A DNA stretch of 64,000 nucleotides from Enterococcus sp. CSURQ0835 (GCF_902706605.1 NZ_CACSLH010000009.1:39310-103309), one strand, 5' to 3'. Positions 55,901 to 62,527 are shown, numbered from the stretch's first letter. A program made the numbers and translations. The notes: generated by a model not told the origin, from the letters alone.

Positions 55901-56656
55901 TGAATCTTTTAATTGATCAGCTCCCGGCAATGTCGTGATATCACGTCCAGTCGCTTGCAAAAGATTTGCTTTGACGACCGGTGCCGTATTTTTTACGATT
56001 GTCGAACTAGCTGAACTTGTTTGACTTGTTGCTTTCGTTTCAGTTGAAGAAGCTGAAACAGAACTTTTCGTTGCACTTTGTGAGCTACTAGTTTCCGTTG
56101 TAGCTGACGTTTTTGCGGGTGCTTCTGTTTTGACTGCGATCGTAACCGGCGACGCAGTTTGCAAAAGATCCTGCTGACTACCATCAGTTTTCCATTCATT
56201 CATCACCGTTTGAACAGAAAGCTTTTCAACGAGCGGCGTTTTAAATGTGACTTGCGCTTGTTGCGCGTCTTTAGTCGCTTGTGTTTGTAAAATCGTATTT
56301 GCAGGAATCGAATTCGTCGATCCACTTACTTGAAATAAATCAGCTGGTTGGCTCGCCACATCCGTTGGCACGATCGTCTCACCGTTTTGTTTCAATGAAA
56401 ATCCGATTTGACGAGCTAGCTCACTAGCTTTTTTCTGATAAGTGATCTTCCAATCGATCTGTTTATTGTCTGGATCTTTCTGATACGAGATCTTTCCTGA
56501 TCCAGTATCCCCGTCAAATAAATTTTCCTCGGCTGCCTCGGTACTAGCCGCAACAGCAGTCAGACCCGACGCAAAATATTGGACAAACGGTAGCAATGTT
56601 ACGACCACCGTCAGCCAAGTGATGAGCCGAGAATTATTCTTGCTCACACTTCTCAT
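49991..56656 (-). CDS. Giant Cna-B stalk surface protein, 2221 residues
   Basis: This paralogue has the same order as the gene at 40658. A signal peptide at residues about 10-38 is followed by an N-terminal domain (YQKDPDNKQIDWKITYQKKA), a Ser/Thr linker at about 180-235, and Ig-like adhesin modules to about 1110. Two SpaA-like domains lie at about 1122-1212 and 1230-1322. Eight Cna-B modules lie at about 1331-2087, then a Pro-rich linker. The sorting signal is FPKTNDKRN, a hydrophobic helix and RKNRKHA. Phe and Asn replace Leu and Gly of LPXTG. The start MRSVSKNNSR follows AGGGGGAAATTGA. It is a separate transcription unit. The pair probably arose by duplication and then gained or lost Cna-B modules. 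Confidence 0.9.
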   Translation of the reverse strand: MRSVSKNNSRLITWLTVVVTLLPFVQYFASGLTAVAASTEAAEENLFDGDTGSGKISYQKDPDNKQIDWKITYQKKASELARQIGFSLKQNGETIVPTDVASQPADLFQVSGSTNSIPANTILQTQATKDAQQAQVTFKTPLVEKLSVQTVMNEWKTDGSQQDLLQTASPVTIAVKTEAPAKTSATTETSSSQSATKSSVSASSTETKATSQTSSASSTIVKNTAPVVKANLLQATGRDITTLPGADQLKDSNEGKTIFDSANMYVNGSTTPMKNGDKLNLNDSLLLKYNWSLPEAVRKNIKAGDFYKFKLPDSFKVQGDKEITGDLKNDQGTTFGQFDIQPDGHVTFTFTDAVAGNSGITGTFNLAGSINQVEINKPGGNTFTIPFTDYDKTVTPNIVVPNSKTLDKVVASQTSNAELKNNQGKVSWKLTVNKTGATMTAGVLNDTLPTGATLDKSTIKVMAYDVDLATGNLTGDGSDVTANVNADQSGQNVKFTFPDSDKAYVVTYDTADDLNQNLAADGKSAAVENEAVLSTQGAEDVVAKATATFGSASDIKKTAGTYDATKKVAAWTVNFTKAGLDIPKDAFFTDTMDNGQSFTDADGNALSLTELQQQLNDQLTKTGNAGKNVVVTKNDDGSYKMSFPQGISDSFAFTYYTKVAGKNGVTYNNGIKWNDKGNTANQEFIKQSGVTKGFVDQDKNGLPDTPGQATWQVGVNAENAPLDQWKVVDTMSNTTLQNASDVKVYEVKKGAADTSRTEVPASDYTVEPSNDDSSFTVTYNHASDSKFIIEYTSKYADDIAKNTQVTNHAAYTYWENGNDWTKEGNSSFVPNPDTQKQLAGNKGGSYNFTNNTVTWTINANTGKILFGENGILTDPIPADQTYDPAKANVKILNADGTAATGFTTTYVAKAETQTIAGYKIDGGTNGVLVVTGFPKAEADQYQVQFTTKMADASKLPTGTRTNTATLADDANKPVNIKGQVSYAKANGFISKGSNRDGNQIHYTVTVNPNNYPIHNVVVTDNNWQNVKVDPNSIVVKDQTGAVVDPANYKIESEEQQFKLSLGSIDSKYTVEYTGAILYNGDPNSSIKVSNDVQINGDNIQTDGQHTEKQDVVVVPSAGGNAQGETRNLTITKKDQKGNALKDAEFTLYRGKPKNGKIVISNVPTDAKGQIKFSNLTFDTYYLVETKAPTGYYTSDSLKAGVPYVINQTTDKEKGYLDPTTKATPVLVNQPTGQITLTKTDQTDSSKKLANATFELDQDGQKVTQDASGNPLDTFTTDQKGQVTIKNLVPGTYQLKEVTAPAGYQLSKTTTDATVVSDKTTAVTVKNTADTTTVSGQKTWQDDNDRDGVRPDAVTVQLMKQLDGQTEPVAVSGKTVKATKDNDWHYQFTNLPTTENGQKITYSVQEVNVTKDYAAQVDGTDITNIHPADKMNVIVKKVWDDHDNQDGKRPASVTVQLYANGQKVGDPVSLKADNQWTQTWKNLARSEAGKAIDYTVKENPVSDYTATVAKINDHTYAITNTHQPETTQVSGKKTWVDNHDQDGVRPEKITIHLLADGKKIQDQVVQADAQGNWTYHFDNLPKLKAGKAIDYTVSEDAVAGYKTEVAGDNLKNTHQPATTQVSVKKVWQDHNNQDGKRPTTVSVQLFADGAALGDPVTLDASNAWSYNWKDLAKFENKTQKAAQLVNYTVKEVSQAAGYTAKVVTDSSNKTVGMNYVIENSYTPQTTTVKGTKTWNDHHNQDGVRPASIKVQLYADGQAVAGQMQTVKATAADQWHYEFSNLPLYKAGKKIIYTVKEASAVKGYTEQDHDLDITNTHTPTVTKMAGTKTWDDNHDQDGLRPAKITVHLLADGQVVKSQTVTAADAWHYDFGELPKFKAGKAIQYTVSEDTVTGYTAKYAGLNIKNTHQLAVVTINGTKVWQDHDDQNKLRPASIKVQLYKNGQATDQVTTVKASSGNEWHYTFTDLPKFEKGKAITYSAKEAGQVAGYTEKDQGLVITNTLATTKYAGTKIWEDQNNQDNLRPAEITVELLQNGEKFSEQKISAATKWTYAFENLPKFDANDNLYAYSVKEENVPAGYDTLTVGKNIVNVHVPNLPHTPNVPSKPNLPNVPTIPGVPTIPTVPMIPNLPGLPEDGSKTPNDATPSVSIPEISLPTLSGTTNAPGTVPSAGATNATPAADNETPATSNQRFPKTNDKRNATLVVFGLILVAAVLYFWRKNRKHA
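50396..52665 (-). repeat. Eight tandem Cna-B modules
   Basis: Eight units of about 284 bases, each with the GxKxW…D..NQDG.RP… opening and ITNTH-type end. Modules 2, 3, 5 and 6 are the most alike, with a shared DHxNQDG core. Confidence 0.85.
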
Positions 56657-56692
56657 TCAATTTCCCCCTAAATCGTTATAATATGCATGTAC

Positions 56693-56721
56693 ATCGTATT
56701 CCTTTCTAAAAACTTCTGCAA
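56693..56721 (-). promoter_or_regulatory. Probable promoter of the second Cna-B giant
   Basis: Minus-strand TTGCAG and TACGAT are spaced by 17 bases, about 37 nt before the start. Confidence 0.5.
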
Positions 56722-56809
56722 ACAATCGATTTTTCTAACTACGCTCTTTACTTAGTCAGACCTAAACTCACGAAAAAATCGTTTGTTTTTTATACAATCT
56801 TCTTTTTTG

Positions 56810-56853
56810 ATAACATCATTTTTTTATCACTGGCAGCGTTTTTTTGATGTTAT
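56810..56853. repeat. Inverted repeat in T-rich spacer
   Basis: A perfect 9-bp inverted repeat ATAACATCA / TGATGTTAT is separated by 26 bases. It lies in the 415-base spacer between divergent genes. The spacer also has several T-runs of seven to eight. It may be a binding site or just part of curved DNA. No other feature is supported from 56725 to 57040. Confidence 0.3.
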
Positions 56854-57071
56854 TTGTTTTTGTATTCATTCCTGTAAGCGGCGTTTTATTTTCCATTCGA
56901 TGCAAAAAAATTTTAGAATTCGGAAGAGTTTTTTTGACTTTCAGTTATTCTTTTGTAACATAACAGTATTTTTTTGAATTTTTTTGCTTAATTTTTGCCT
57001 TTGATCTAGTCTTTCATTTCGTGTTTCATTTGCTTTCCGATATAATAAAAGAAAATGAGGGAGGGGATTTT

Positions 57072-57971
57072 ATGCGTTGGCGAGGAGGTCGGCAAAGTGG
57101 TAATGTAGAAGATCGTACCAGTGGTGGTGGCCGATCTGTAGGTAAAGTAGCAACCGGCGGCGGATTAGGAATGTTTTTGATCGCGCTGGTCGTCTTTTTT
57201 ATTTCTGGTGGTGATCTTAGCAGCGTTACCGATACGATGGGCGGCGGCAGTGTTCAACCAGCCGCTTACGAGACAGAAAATGTTTCTACTAAAGAATACA
57301 CCGATCAAAAAGAATTTGCGGCAGTCGTTTTTGCCCACTTAGAAGATTATTGGAATGGGGAATTTGAACAGCGGAATGAACGCTATCAAAATCCAAAACT
57401 CGTCTTGTTCAATGACAGTGTCAACTCAGCTTGTGGTCAAGCGTCCTCACAAGTCGGACCATTTTATTGTCCCGCTGATCAAAATGTCTACTTAGATTTG
57501 AGTTTTGCTGATGAATTATCCAATCGTTACGGTGCGACTGGTGATTTTGCGATGGCGTATGTGATCGCTCACGAAGTCGGACACCATGTTCAAAATGAAT
57601 TGGGGATCACACAACAGTTAGATCAGATTCGGCGACGCGTATCTGAGACGGAGTACAATAAATACAGTGTCCGATTAGAATTACAGGCCGATTATTTAGC
57701 CGGCTGTTTTGCAAAGTATTTAGAAGGTGAGACCCACGATGGAAAACCGATTTTAGAAGTTGGCGATATCGATGAAGCAGTTACTGCTGCTAATGCGATC
57801 GGTGATGATACGTTGCAAAAAGAATATCAAGGTTATGTGGTCCCTGATAGTTTCACTCACGGAACTTCTCAGCAGCGGATCAATTGGTTCAAACGTGGCT
57901 ATCGCTATGGTGATTTAGAACACGGCGATACCTTCAACGAAAAAAATCTAGACTTAGCATTTGCTTATTGA
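57072..57971 (+). CDS. ypfJ: YpfJ-type neutral zinc metallopeptidase
   Basis: A 299-residue protein of the KPN_02809/YpfJ family. The N-terminus is Gly/Arg-rich (MRWRGGRQSGNVEDRTSGGG), then one membrane helix at about residues 34-50, so the catalytic part is outside the membrane. The zinc motif HEVGHH is at about residue 172, with LQADYLAGCFA as the likely third-ligand region. Cysteines in NSACGQAS and GPFYCPAD are conserved in the family. The start follows GAGGGAGGGGATTT, with a TATAAT about 25 bases upstream of it (57038-57043). Its substrate is unknown. Confidence 0.88.
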   Translation: MRWRGGRQSGNVEDRTSGGGRSVGKVATGGGLGMFLIALVVFFISGGDLSSVTDTMGGGSVQPAAYETENVSTKEYTDQKEFAAVVFAHLEDYWNGEFEQRNERYQNPKLVLFNDSVNSACGQASSQVGPFYCPADQNVYLDLSFADELSNRYGATGDFAMAYVIAHEVGHHVQNELGITQQLDQIRRRVSETEYNKYSVRLELQADYLAGCFAKYLEGETHDGKPILEVGDIDEAVTAANAIGDDTLQKEYQGYVVPDSFTHGTSQQRINWFKRGYRYGDLEHGDTFNEKNLDLAFAY

Positions 57972-57997
57972 TTCTTTCCTAGATTCACTGGTTTTTC

Positions 57998-58032
57998 GTC
58001 ACAAATAATTCAAACCTAGCGACTACTATATA
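57998..58032 (+). promoter_or_regulatory. Response-regulator-type promoter, sRNA copy 1
   Basis: GTCACA-N5-TTCAAA forms an 11-bp-spaced direct repeat, followed by exactly 12 bases and TATATA. It is the most diverged of the four, but with the same geometry. Confidence 0.65.
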
Positions 58033-58038
58033 AGCATA

Positions 58039-58113
58039 CCAACTAACAACCCTAAACACTTTTTCATTTCTACTCCTTCTTTTCTGTCGGCAGTGCTGCC
58101 GGCAGATTTTTTT
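58039..58113 (+). ncRNA. csRNA-like small RNA, copy 1
   Basis: A predicted transcript of about 75 nt. It has a conserved 5' part ACCAACTAACAACCCTAAAC, then CACTTTTTCATTTCTACTCC, whose complement is a ribosome binding site, a 5-base spacer and ATG-AAA-AAG-TG. A terminator with arms CTGTCGGCA / TGCCGGCAG and a T-run ends it. It begins 27 bases past the ypfJ stop and may also terminate that gene. The antisense strand encodes a 13-codon frame MKKCLGLLVGMLI, which is not kept in copies 2 and 3. The start point is inferred from the -10 box. Confidence 0.65.
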
Positions 58114-58262
58114 AGGTCTCGCGCCTTGTCGATAATAAATACGATCGATAAAGTTTTAAGCTCAGCTTGCCAAGTGATCCTTGACGGAAAATGATTGTTT
58201 GTTTCAATTTTTCTGATTTTTTGCATGATAACGATTGTTTTTTCGTTTATTCTAATGGTTTG

Positions 58263-58297
58263 TTCACAATGTTTTCACAATTAGGCGCTATTATATA
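58263..58297 (+). promoter_or_regulatory. Response-regulator-type promoter, sRNA copy 2
   Basis: TTCACA-N5-TTCACA is a perfect direct repeat with 11-bp spacing, followed by 12 bases and TATATA. There is no normal -35 box at 17 bases. An activator of the OmpR/PhoB family would fit such a site. Confidence 0.75.
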
Positions 58298-58303
58298 CCC
58301 ATA

Positions 58304-58379
58304 CCAACAAATAACCCTAACACTTTTTCATTTTTAACTCCTTTGTCTGTCAGCTACCCACTGGCAGACTCTTTTTTTT
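58304..58379 (+). ncRNA. csRNA-like small RNA, copy 2
   Basis: A predicted 76-nt RNA with ACCAACAAATAACCC, the anti-start block CACTTTTTCATTTTTAACTCC and a terminator GTCTGTCAG / CTGGCAGAC (9 bp, 7-base loop) with eight T. The distance between CAU and CUCC is 6 nt here, against 5 to 7 nt in the other copies. Confidence 0.72.
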
Positions 58380-58480
58380 GTTTTCGATGATCACCCTCTC
58401 CTCTAGCCAGAGGATTCAAAATTCCATTTTCCATTTATTAAAACGTTGTAAAAAAATTTTTCCCATTTCTCAAGAGTTCA

Positions 58481-58515
58481 TTCATAAAAAATTCACAATT
58501 AATCGCTATTATATA
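58481..58515 (+). promoter_or_regulatory. Response-regulator-type promoter, sRNA copy 3
   Basis: TTCATA-N5-TTCACA, 11-bp spacing, then 12 bases and TATATA. Confidence 0.72.
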
Positions 58516-58521
58516 AGCATA

Positions 58522-58597
58522 CCAACAAACAACCCTAACACTTTTTCATTTTTTAACTCCTTTGCCTGTCAGCTACCCACTGACAGGCTCTTTTTTT
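58522..58597 (+). ncRNA. csRNA-like small RNA, copy 3
   Basis: A predicted 76-nt RNA with ACCAACAAACAACCC, anti-start block CACTTTTTCAT, a T-rich spacer and AACTCC. A perfect 9-bp terminator stem GCCTGTCAG / CTGACAGGC with loop CTACCCA and seven T follows. It is very similar to copy 2, apart from one extra T between CAU and CUCC. Confidence 0.72.
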
Positions 58598-58778
58598 ATT
58601 TCGATTATCGCTTCAGCTTTAACTAAAAACAGGTCGTGTGACAACTGACTTTAAGAACAACTACCTCTATTTAAACTGTAAAAAACAATTCAAGTCCTAA
58701 GTTTATAACTGAATTTTGTCACTCAAAAGCAAAATTTAGTTTTTCGCAATAAAAATTTCTAACTTTTACACGACTTCG

Positions 58779-58813
58779 TTCACGATTCATTCACATTTAT
58801 CCGGTATTATATA
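58779..58813 (+). promoter_or_regulatory. Response-regulator-type promoter, sRNA copy 4
   Basis: TTCACG-N5-TTCACA, 11-bp spacing, then 12 bases and TATATA. The spacing is identical in all four copies although the 12 bases themselves differ. Confidence 0.75.
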
Positions 58814-58819
58814 AACATA

Positions 58820-58894
58820 CCAACCAACAAACCCTAAACACTTTTTCATTTTTACCTCCCCTTGTCTGTCGAGTAATCGGCAGACTATTTTTTT
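58820..58894 (+). ncRNA. csRNA-like small RNA, copy 4
   Basis: A predicted 75-nt RNA with ACCAACCAACAAACCC, the anti-start block CACTTTTTCATTTTTACCTCC and a terminator GTCTGTCGA / TCGGCAGAC with a GTAA loop and seven T. The anti-Shine-Dalgarno part is CCTCCCC here, stronger than in the other copies. The stem and loop differ from copies 2 and 3 while pairing is kept, which supports an RNA function. Confidence 0.7.
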
Positions 58895-58916
58895 GCGCAA
58901 TTTGAAGTCGACTACT

Positions 58917-58954
58917 ACAAAAAACGCCTTAGCTTTTAATTTTGCTAAGGCGTT
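58917..58954 (-). terminator. Terminator after the LRR surface protein
   Basis: A perfect 11-bp stem (AACGCCTTAGC / GCTAAGGCGTT), a 10-base loop and a T-run on the minus strand. Confidence 0.9.
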
Positions 58955-58976
58955 AGTTCAGCTACGTGCCGAATCA

Positions 58977-61900
58977 TTAATTTCTTTTTTTAAATAAACT
59001 CGTGCCCAGTGTCCCCACGATGCCAGCGATGAGCCAACCTAGTAAACTTAAGTGATTTGTTTGCTCACCAGTTTGTGGATAGTTAGCATGGGTTGGTGCT
59101 GTTGATAATTGGCTAGGCGAGGCAGTCTGGGTTTCTTTAGGAGCTGTTGGAACGGCTACTTCTGCCGCTTTTTTCATCACAAGTGGTTGTGCTACTTGTG
59201 AATTAGTCAGACTAAGGTTTTGATCGCCAAAATCAGTAGATGATTGAGCTGCCGATTCAGTTTGACCAGTCGCTGCTCCATCTGATGTAGCAGTGGTCGG
59301 TTCCGTTATTGTTGTTCCCGCTTGATCCGGTATCGGCTGAGTTGGCACCGGTTGATCTGGTTCAGGATTTCCTGGTACTGGATTTTCCGGTACTGGTTGA
59401 TCGGGTACTGGGTTTTCCGGCGTTGGCTGATCTGGATTTTCCGGTGGAACAGGCTCATCCTTGCCACCTTCGTGTTTCGCCCAATCAGCGGTCAACGTGA
59501 GATCCCCTGTCGTGCCAATTGCGATTTTAGTGAACAATTTACCCGTTGAATCTTTCCAACCGACAAAATCAAAGCCGGATTTCGTAGGTTTCGTAAAATC
59601 AGGGATACCGGTTTCGATCGTATAATTTTGATCAGGCACCTCACTGCCACCAGCGGAATCAAAATGTACGACGTAATCGATCGCTTGCCAAGTCGCTGTC
59701 AAATGACGATCTCCTGTGGTGCCTACTTTAATTGCAGTGATTGGATTGCCACTTTCATCTAACCAATTGACAAACTGATAACCTGCTTTGGTTGGGGTCG
59801 CAAATTGATCGGCACCGGTTTTAATCGTATAGGTTTCATCGGGGACTTTACTCCCACCCGCTGAATCAAACGTGATCGTATAATCATTGGCTTGCCAAGA
59901 TGCTGTCAAATGACGATCTCCTGTGGCACCTACTTTGATTGCAGTGATTGGATTGCCATTTTCATCTAACCAATTGACAAACTGATAACCTGCCTTAGTA
60001 GGATGCGTGAAATGATCAGCGCCCGTTTCGATCGTATAATTTTGATCAGGGACTTTACTGCCGCCTGCTGAATCGAAGGTGATCGCATAGTCATTGGCTA
60101 AATACAGTAAGTAGATGTTATTCCCATCCGCTCTAACTACATAATTCGGATTCAATTTGCTGGCTAATGTGTAGCCGTTGATCGTCGGATCAAGACCGGC
60201 TTTTGATAAGTCGATGGTAGAAGCGACCAGTTGATTGCCTAAAGTAACGGCTGGCTTCAGCTCTTTTCCGGTGTCTTTTGCACTCACAAAATGAACGTTG
60301 ACGGACGTGAATGGTTCTGGCACCGTCAATTCAGAAGTTGCGATCCCGTGATACACAATACCTAAATTATATGCTTTGGTAATGTCGCCATACTTCAACT
60401 CTACATAGTCATACGGAACGCGCACATCGCCGATCGTTACATCCATCGAGAGTTTTTGATTAGGCGTCAAGCCGACTAGATCTAAAATAAATTTCCCATT
60501 TTCAAATTTTAAACGCTGATTCAATAATGTCGGATCATTCCACTCCTTCACAGTGTAATAAAAATTCTTTTTATAAATATCCGGCGCTTCATTGACACCG
60601 GTGGTCGGTAGTGAAAAAGTCCCATCACTTTGCAAAATGCCATGATAAAACGAATTCAAATCTAATGTAGCAGTCTTGTGATCCGCAGAAATTTGCCACG
60701 TCACAGTTCCTAGATCTTGATTGACAATAATTGAAGAACTAGCGATACCATCACTGACTGCAGGATCATCGCTTGGCAAAATGGTGCCCGTCGTTTCATT
60801 TTGGTAGCCACTATGCAATTTGTTTCTCGACAGATCTAAAATGAAAAGACCTTTTTGATCTCCAAAATGAACAAATTTTTGATTGACCCAGCTAGCAGGA
60901 ATATCGCCGGTCAACCCATTATTTGCTAAGTTCAACGTATAAATCTTAGGCCAATTGCTTGGTAGCTCACCCGTGAGATAATTTCCGATGGGTTGTCCAT
61001 TCAAAAGCCCATTACCCAACGCGTTCAATTCCAACAAGTTCGGTAAGTTTTGCCAATTCGGACCAAACTCACCGGTGATTTTATTGCCCCGAATATTGAC
61101 GAAAGCTAAATCGGGATTGCCCCACGCATTCGGTAGCGTTCCCGTCGCTTGGTTATTGCTGAGATCGATTACTTTTAAGTGGCTCAGCTCGGCAAGCGGC
61201 TCGATACTTGAGATTTCTTGTCCCGGTAGTGAAATGTATTGAAGATTTTGCGCATTCTCCAATCCTTCTAATGAATGGATCGTAAAACCCTCTGGCAAGT
61301 GCCATTGCGGATCAATCCAAATCCATTGTAGATCTGCTAGTGTGTAGCCATTTTGAAAAGTGGCTTGCATGTTGTCATTATCATAGCCATACGTTACATG
61401 AAATTGATTATGCACCAAATAATCACGGAGCAAGAGTTGCAAATTAGGATCTTTGATTTTTGCTAAATCAGCTGGATCAAAATAAGGTTTATCCCACTTC
61501 GGTGCTGGATCAGTCGACGTTGAATCGCCTGCAGGTACTGGACTGGTTGAGGCTAAATCAGTTTTCGTTGGTTGAGTTGCTGCATTAGCGTCAGCAGCTT
61601 TCGTTTCCGTAACGGTAGTTGAGCTAGCCGACGTATTTTTCTCGACCGCTGGACTCGTTGACTCGTTACGATCAGTCGAAGTTTTTTGTGTATCAGCAGC
61701 TGTAGTTGCAGTGGCTGCTTGCTCCTGATCACTCGTTGATTCAGCAGTCTCAGTTGGCGCTTTACTTTCACTTGCCCCAGTTGCTGGTTGAGTCGGCAAG
61801 GTGGTTGACGTTTCAGTTGTAGCTTCTTTTGTTTCAGTTGTCGTCGTGGTTGCAACCGTTTCATTTTGGGCTTGAGTTGACGTAGTGCCAGACGAGTCAG

Positions 61901-62417
61901 CAATCACCGACGAATCGGTAGTAGCGTTTGTTGAGTTAGTTGACGTATCACTCGAAGTCGGCGCGGTATTTTTCACATCAGATCCGCTTTGCCCATTTGA
62001 AACAGCTATGTTTTGATTTTCTTTCACATCGGTAGTATCACGAACTGTTGGAGTTTGAGTAGCCGGTGTTGCTGGCGACTCAGACGGTGCACTGCTTGCT
62101 GCCGTTGCTGCTAACTCGGGTTGTGCTACTTCAGTTTGGTTCGGCTGAGTTACTTCCGTTGATTGTGGTGACTCAGCGCTAACTGACGTGTCGGCACTAA
62201 CTTCAGTTGTTAGTGATGATTTTTCTGTAGACGTCGCGGTCGCACTCGCTGGTTCAGTTGACATCACCAATGTTCCTGAATCAGCCGACGTTTCAGCAGC
62301 TGAAGCTGAGCTAGTATTTGTCTGGAACACTAACACGACCCCACTCATGATCGAAATCCCGATCACGATCCATTGCTTTTTTCTTTTCCGCATCTTGTAA
62401 TGAACTTTTTTATCCAT
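58977..62417 (-). CDS. Wall-anchored LRR surface protein with InlB-type repeats
   Basis: A 1146-residue paralogue, in layout, of the protein at 9817. The signal peptide is KxYKxGKxW-like (VHYKMRKRKKQWIVIG…). A Ser/Thr/Ala-rich region covers about 45-310. Leucine-rich repeats lie at about 376-512 (LKVIDLSNNQATGTLP, IYTLNLANNGLTGDIP). A beta-rich segment follows, then three InlB B-repeat/Flg_new modules at about 774-977. A proline-rich linker (PENPVPDQPVPENP) and the sorting signal YPQTGEQTNHLSLLG with helix and KKRN tail end it. It is probably an adhesin; ligand not evident. Start MDKKVHYK is behind AGGGGGATAAAAAG. It lies directly behind the sRNA cluster, in the opposite direction. Confidence 0.9.
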   Translation of the reverse strand: MDKKVHYKMRKRKKQWIVIGISIMSGVVLVFQTNTSSASAAETSADSGTLVMSTEPASATATSTEKSSLTTEVSADTSVSAESPQSTEVTQPNQTEVAQPELAATAASSAPSESPATPATQTPTVRDTTDVKENQNIAVSNGQSGSDVKNTAPTSSDTSTNSTNATTDSSVIADSSGTTSTQAQNETVATTTTTETKEATTETSTTLPTQPATGASESKAPTETAESTSDQEQAATATTAADTQKTSTDRNESTSPAVEKNTSASSTTVTETKAADANAATQPTKTDLASTSPVPAGDSTSTDPAPKWDKPYFDPADLAKIKDPNLQLLLRDYLVHNQFHVTYGYDNDNMQATFQNGYTLADLQWIWIDPQWHLPEGFTIHSLEGLENAQNLQYISLPGQEISSIEPLAELSHLKVIDLSNNQATGTLPNAWGNPDLAFVNIRGNKITGEFGPNWQNLPNLLELNALGNGLLNGQPIGNYLTGELPSNWPKIYTLNLANNGLTGDIPASWVNQKFVHFGDQKGLFILDLSRNKLHSGYQNETTGTILPSDDPAVSDGIASSSIIVNQDLGTVTWQISADHKTATLDLNSFYHGILQSDGTFSLPTTGVNEAPDIYKKNFYYTVKEWNDPTLLNQRLKFENGKFILDLVGLTPNQKLSMDVTIGDVRVPYDYVELKYGDITKAYNLGIVYHGIATSELTVPEPFTSVNVHFVSAKDTGKELKPAVTLGNQLVASTIDLSKAGLDPTINGYTLASKLNPNYVVRADGNNIYLLYLANDYAITFDSAGGSKVPDQNYTIETGADHFTHPTKAGYQFVNWLDENGNPITAIKVGATGDRHLTASWQANDYTITFDSAGGSKVPDETYTIKTGADQFATPTKAGYQFVNWLDESGNPITAIKVGTTGDRHLTATWQAIDYVVHFDSAGGSEVPDQNYTIETGIPDFTKPTKSGFDFVGWKDSTGKLFTKIAIGTTGDLTLTADWAKHEGGKDEPVPPENPDQPTPENPVPDQPVPENPVPGNPEPDQPVPTQPIPDQAGTTITEPTTATSDGAATGQTESAAQSSTDFGDQNLSLTNSQVAQPLVMKKAAEVAVPTAPKETQTASPSQLSTAPTHANYPQTGEQTNHLSLLGWLIAGIVGTLGTSLFKKRN
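59486..60096 (-). repeat. Three InlB-type (Flg_new) repeats
   Basis: Three units of about 204 bases encode DYxITFDSAGGSxVPDxxYTI…F..PTKAGYQFVNWLDExGNPITAI…GDRHLTASW. Units 1 and 2 are nearly identical at DNA level, so that duplication is recent. Confidence 0.88.
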
Positions 62418-62527
62418 CTTTTTATCCCCCTAAAAAAACATGCGATATTCAAACGTATCCATTGTAACGTGAAAGCGATTAAATTTATAGACGAATTAAA
62501 AAATTGCTGAACTTTATACCTGCAAAA

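Larger units (their letters stand above)
57998..58894 (+). repeat. Four-copy tandem sRNA gene cluster
   Basis: Units start at 57998, 58263, 58481 and 58779, so they are spaced 265, 218 and 298 bases. Only the operator, -10, 5' and anti-start blocks and the hairpin fold are conserved; the DNA between units is unrelated and AT-rich. No protein-coding gene is supported between ypfJ and the gene ending at 58977. Confidence 0.75.

Noticed and set aside
58026..58076. A 13-residue peptide MKKCLGLLVGMLI on the minus strand, with a ribosome binding site, as a toxin or leader peptide gene repeated four times.
   Set aside because: Copies 2 and 3 stop after four codons (MKKC) and copy 4 diverges, whereas the plus-strand operator spacing, -10 box and terminator are intact in all four. 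The apparent ribosome binding site and start are explained as the complement of the anti-start block of the sRNAs.
57998..58894. A CRISPR array, since there are several similar units.
   Set aside because: The units are 218-298 bases apart, the repeats are imperfect and contain promoters and terminators, and no cas gene is present.
58977..62417. Mobile element or phage origin of the surface gene block.
   Set aside because: I see no transposase, integrase, tRNA target or terminal repeats around these genes; base use is similar to the neighbours apart from low-complexity regions.
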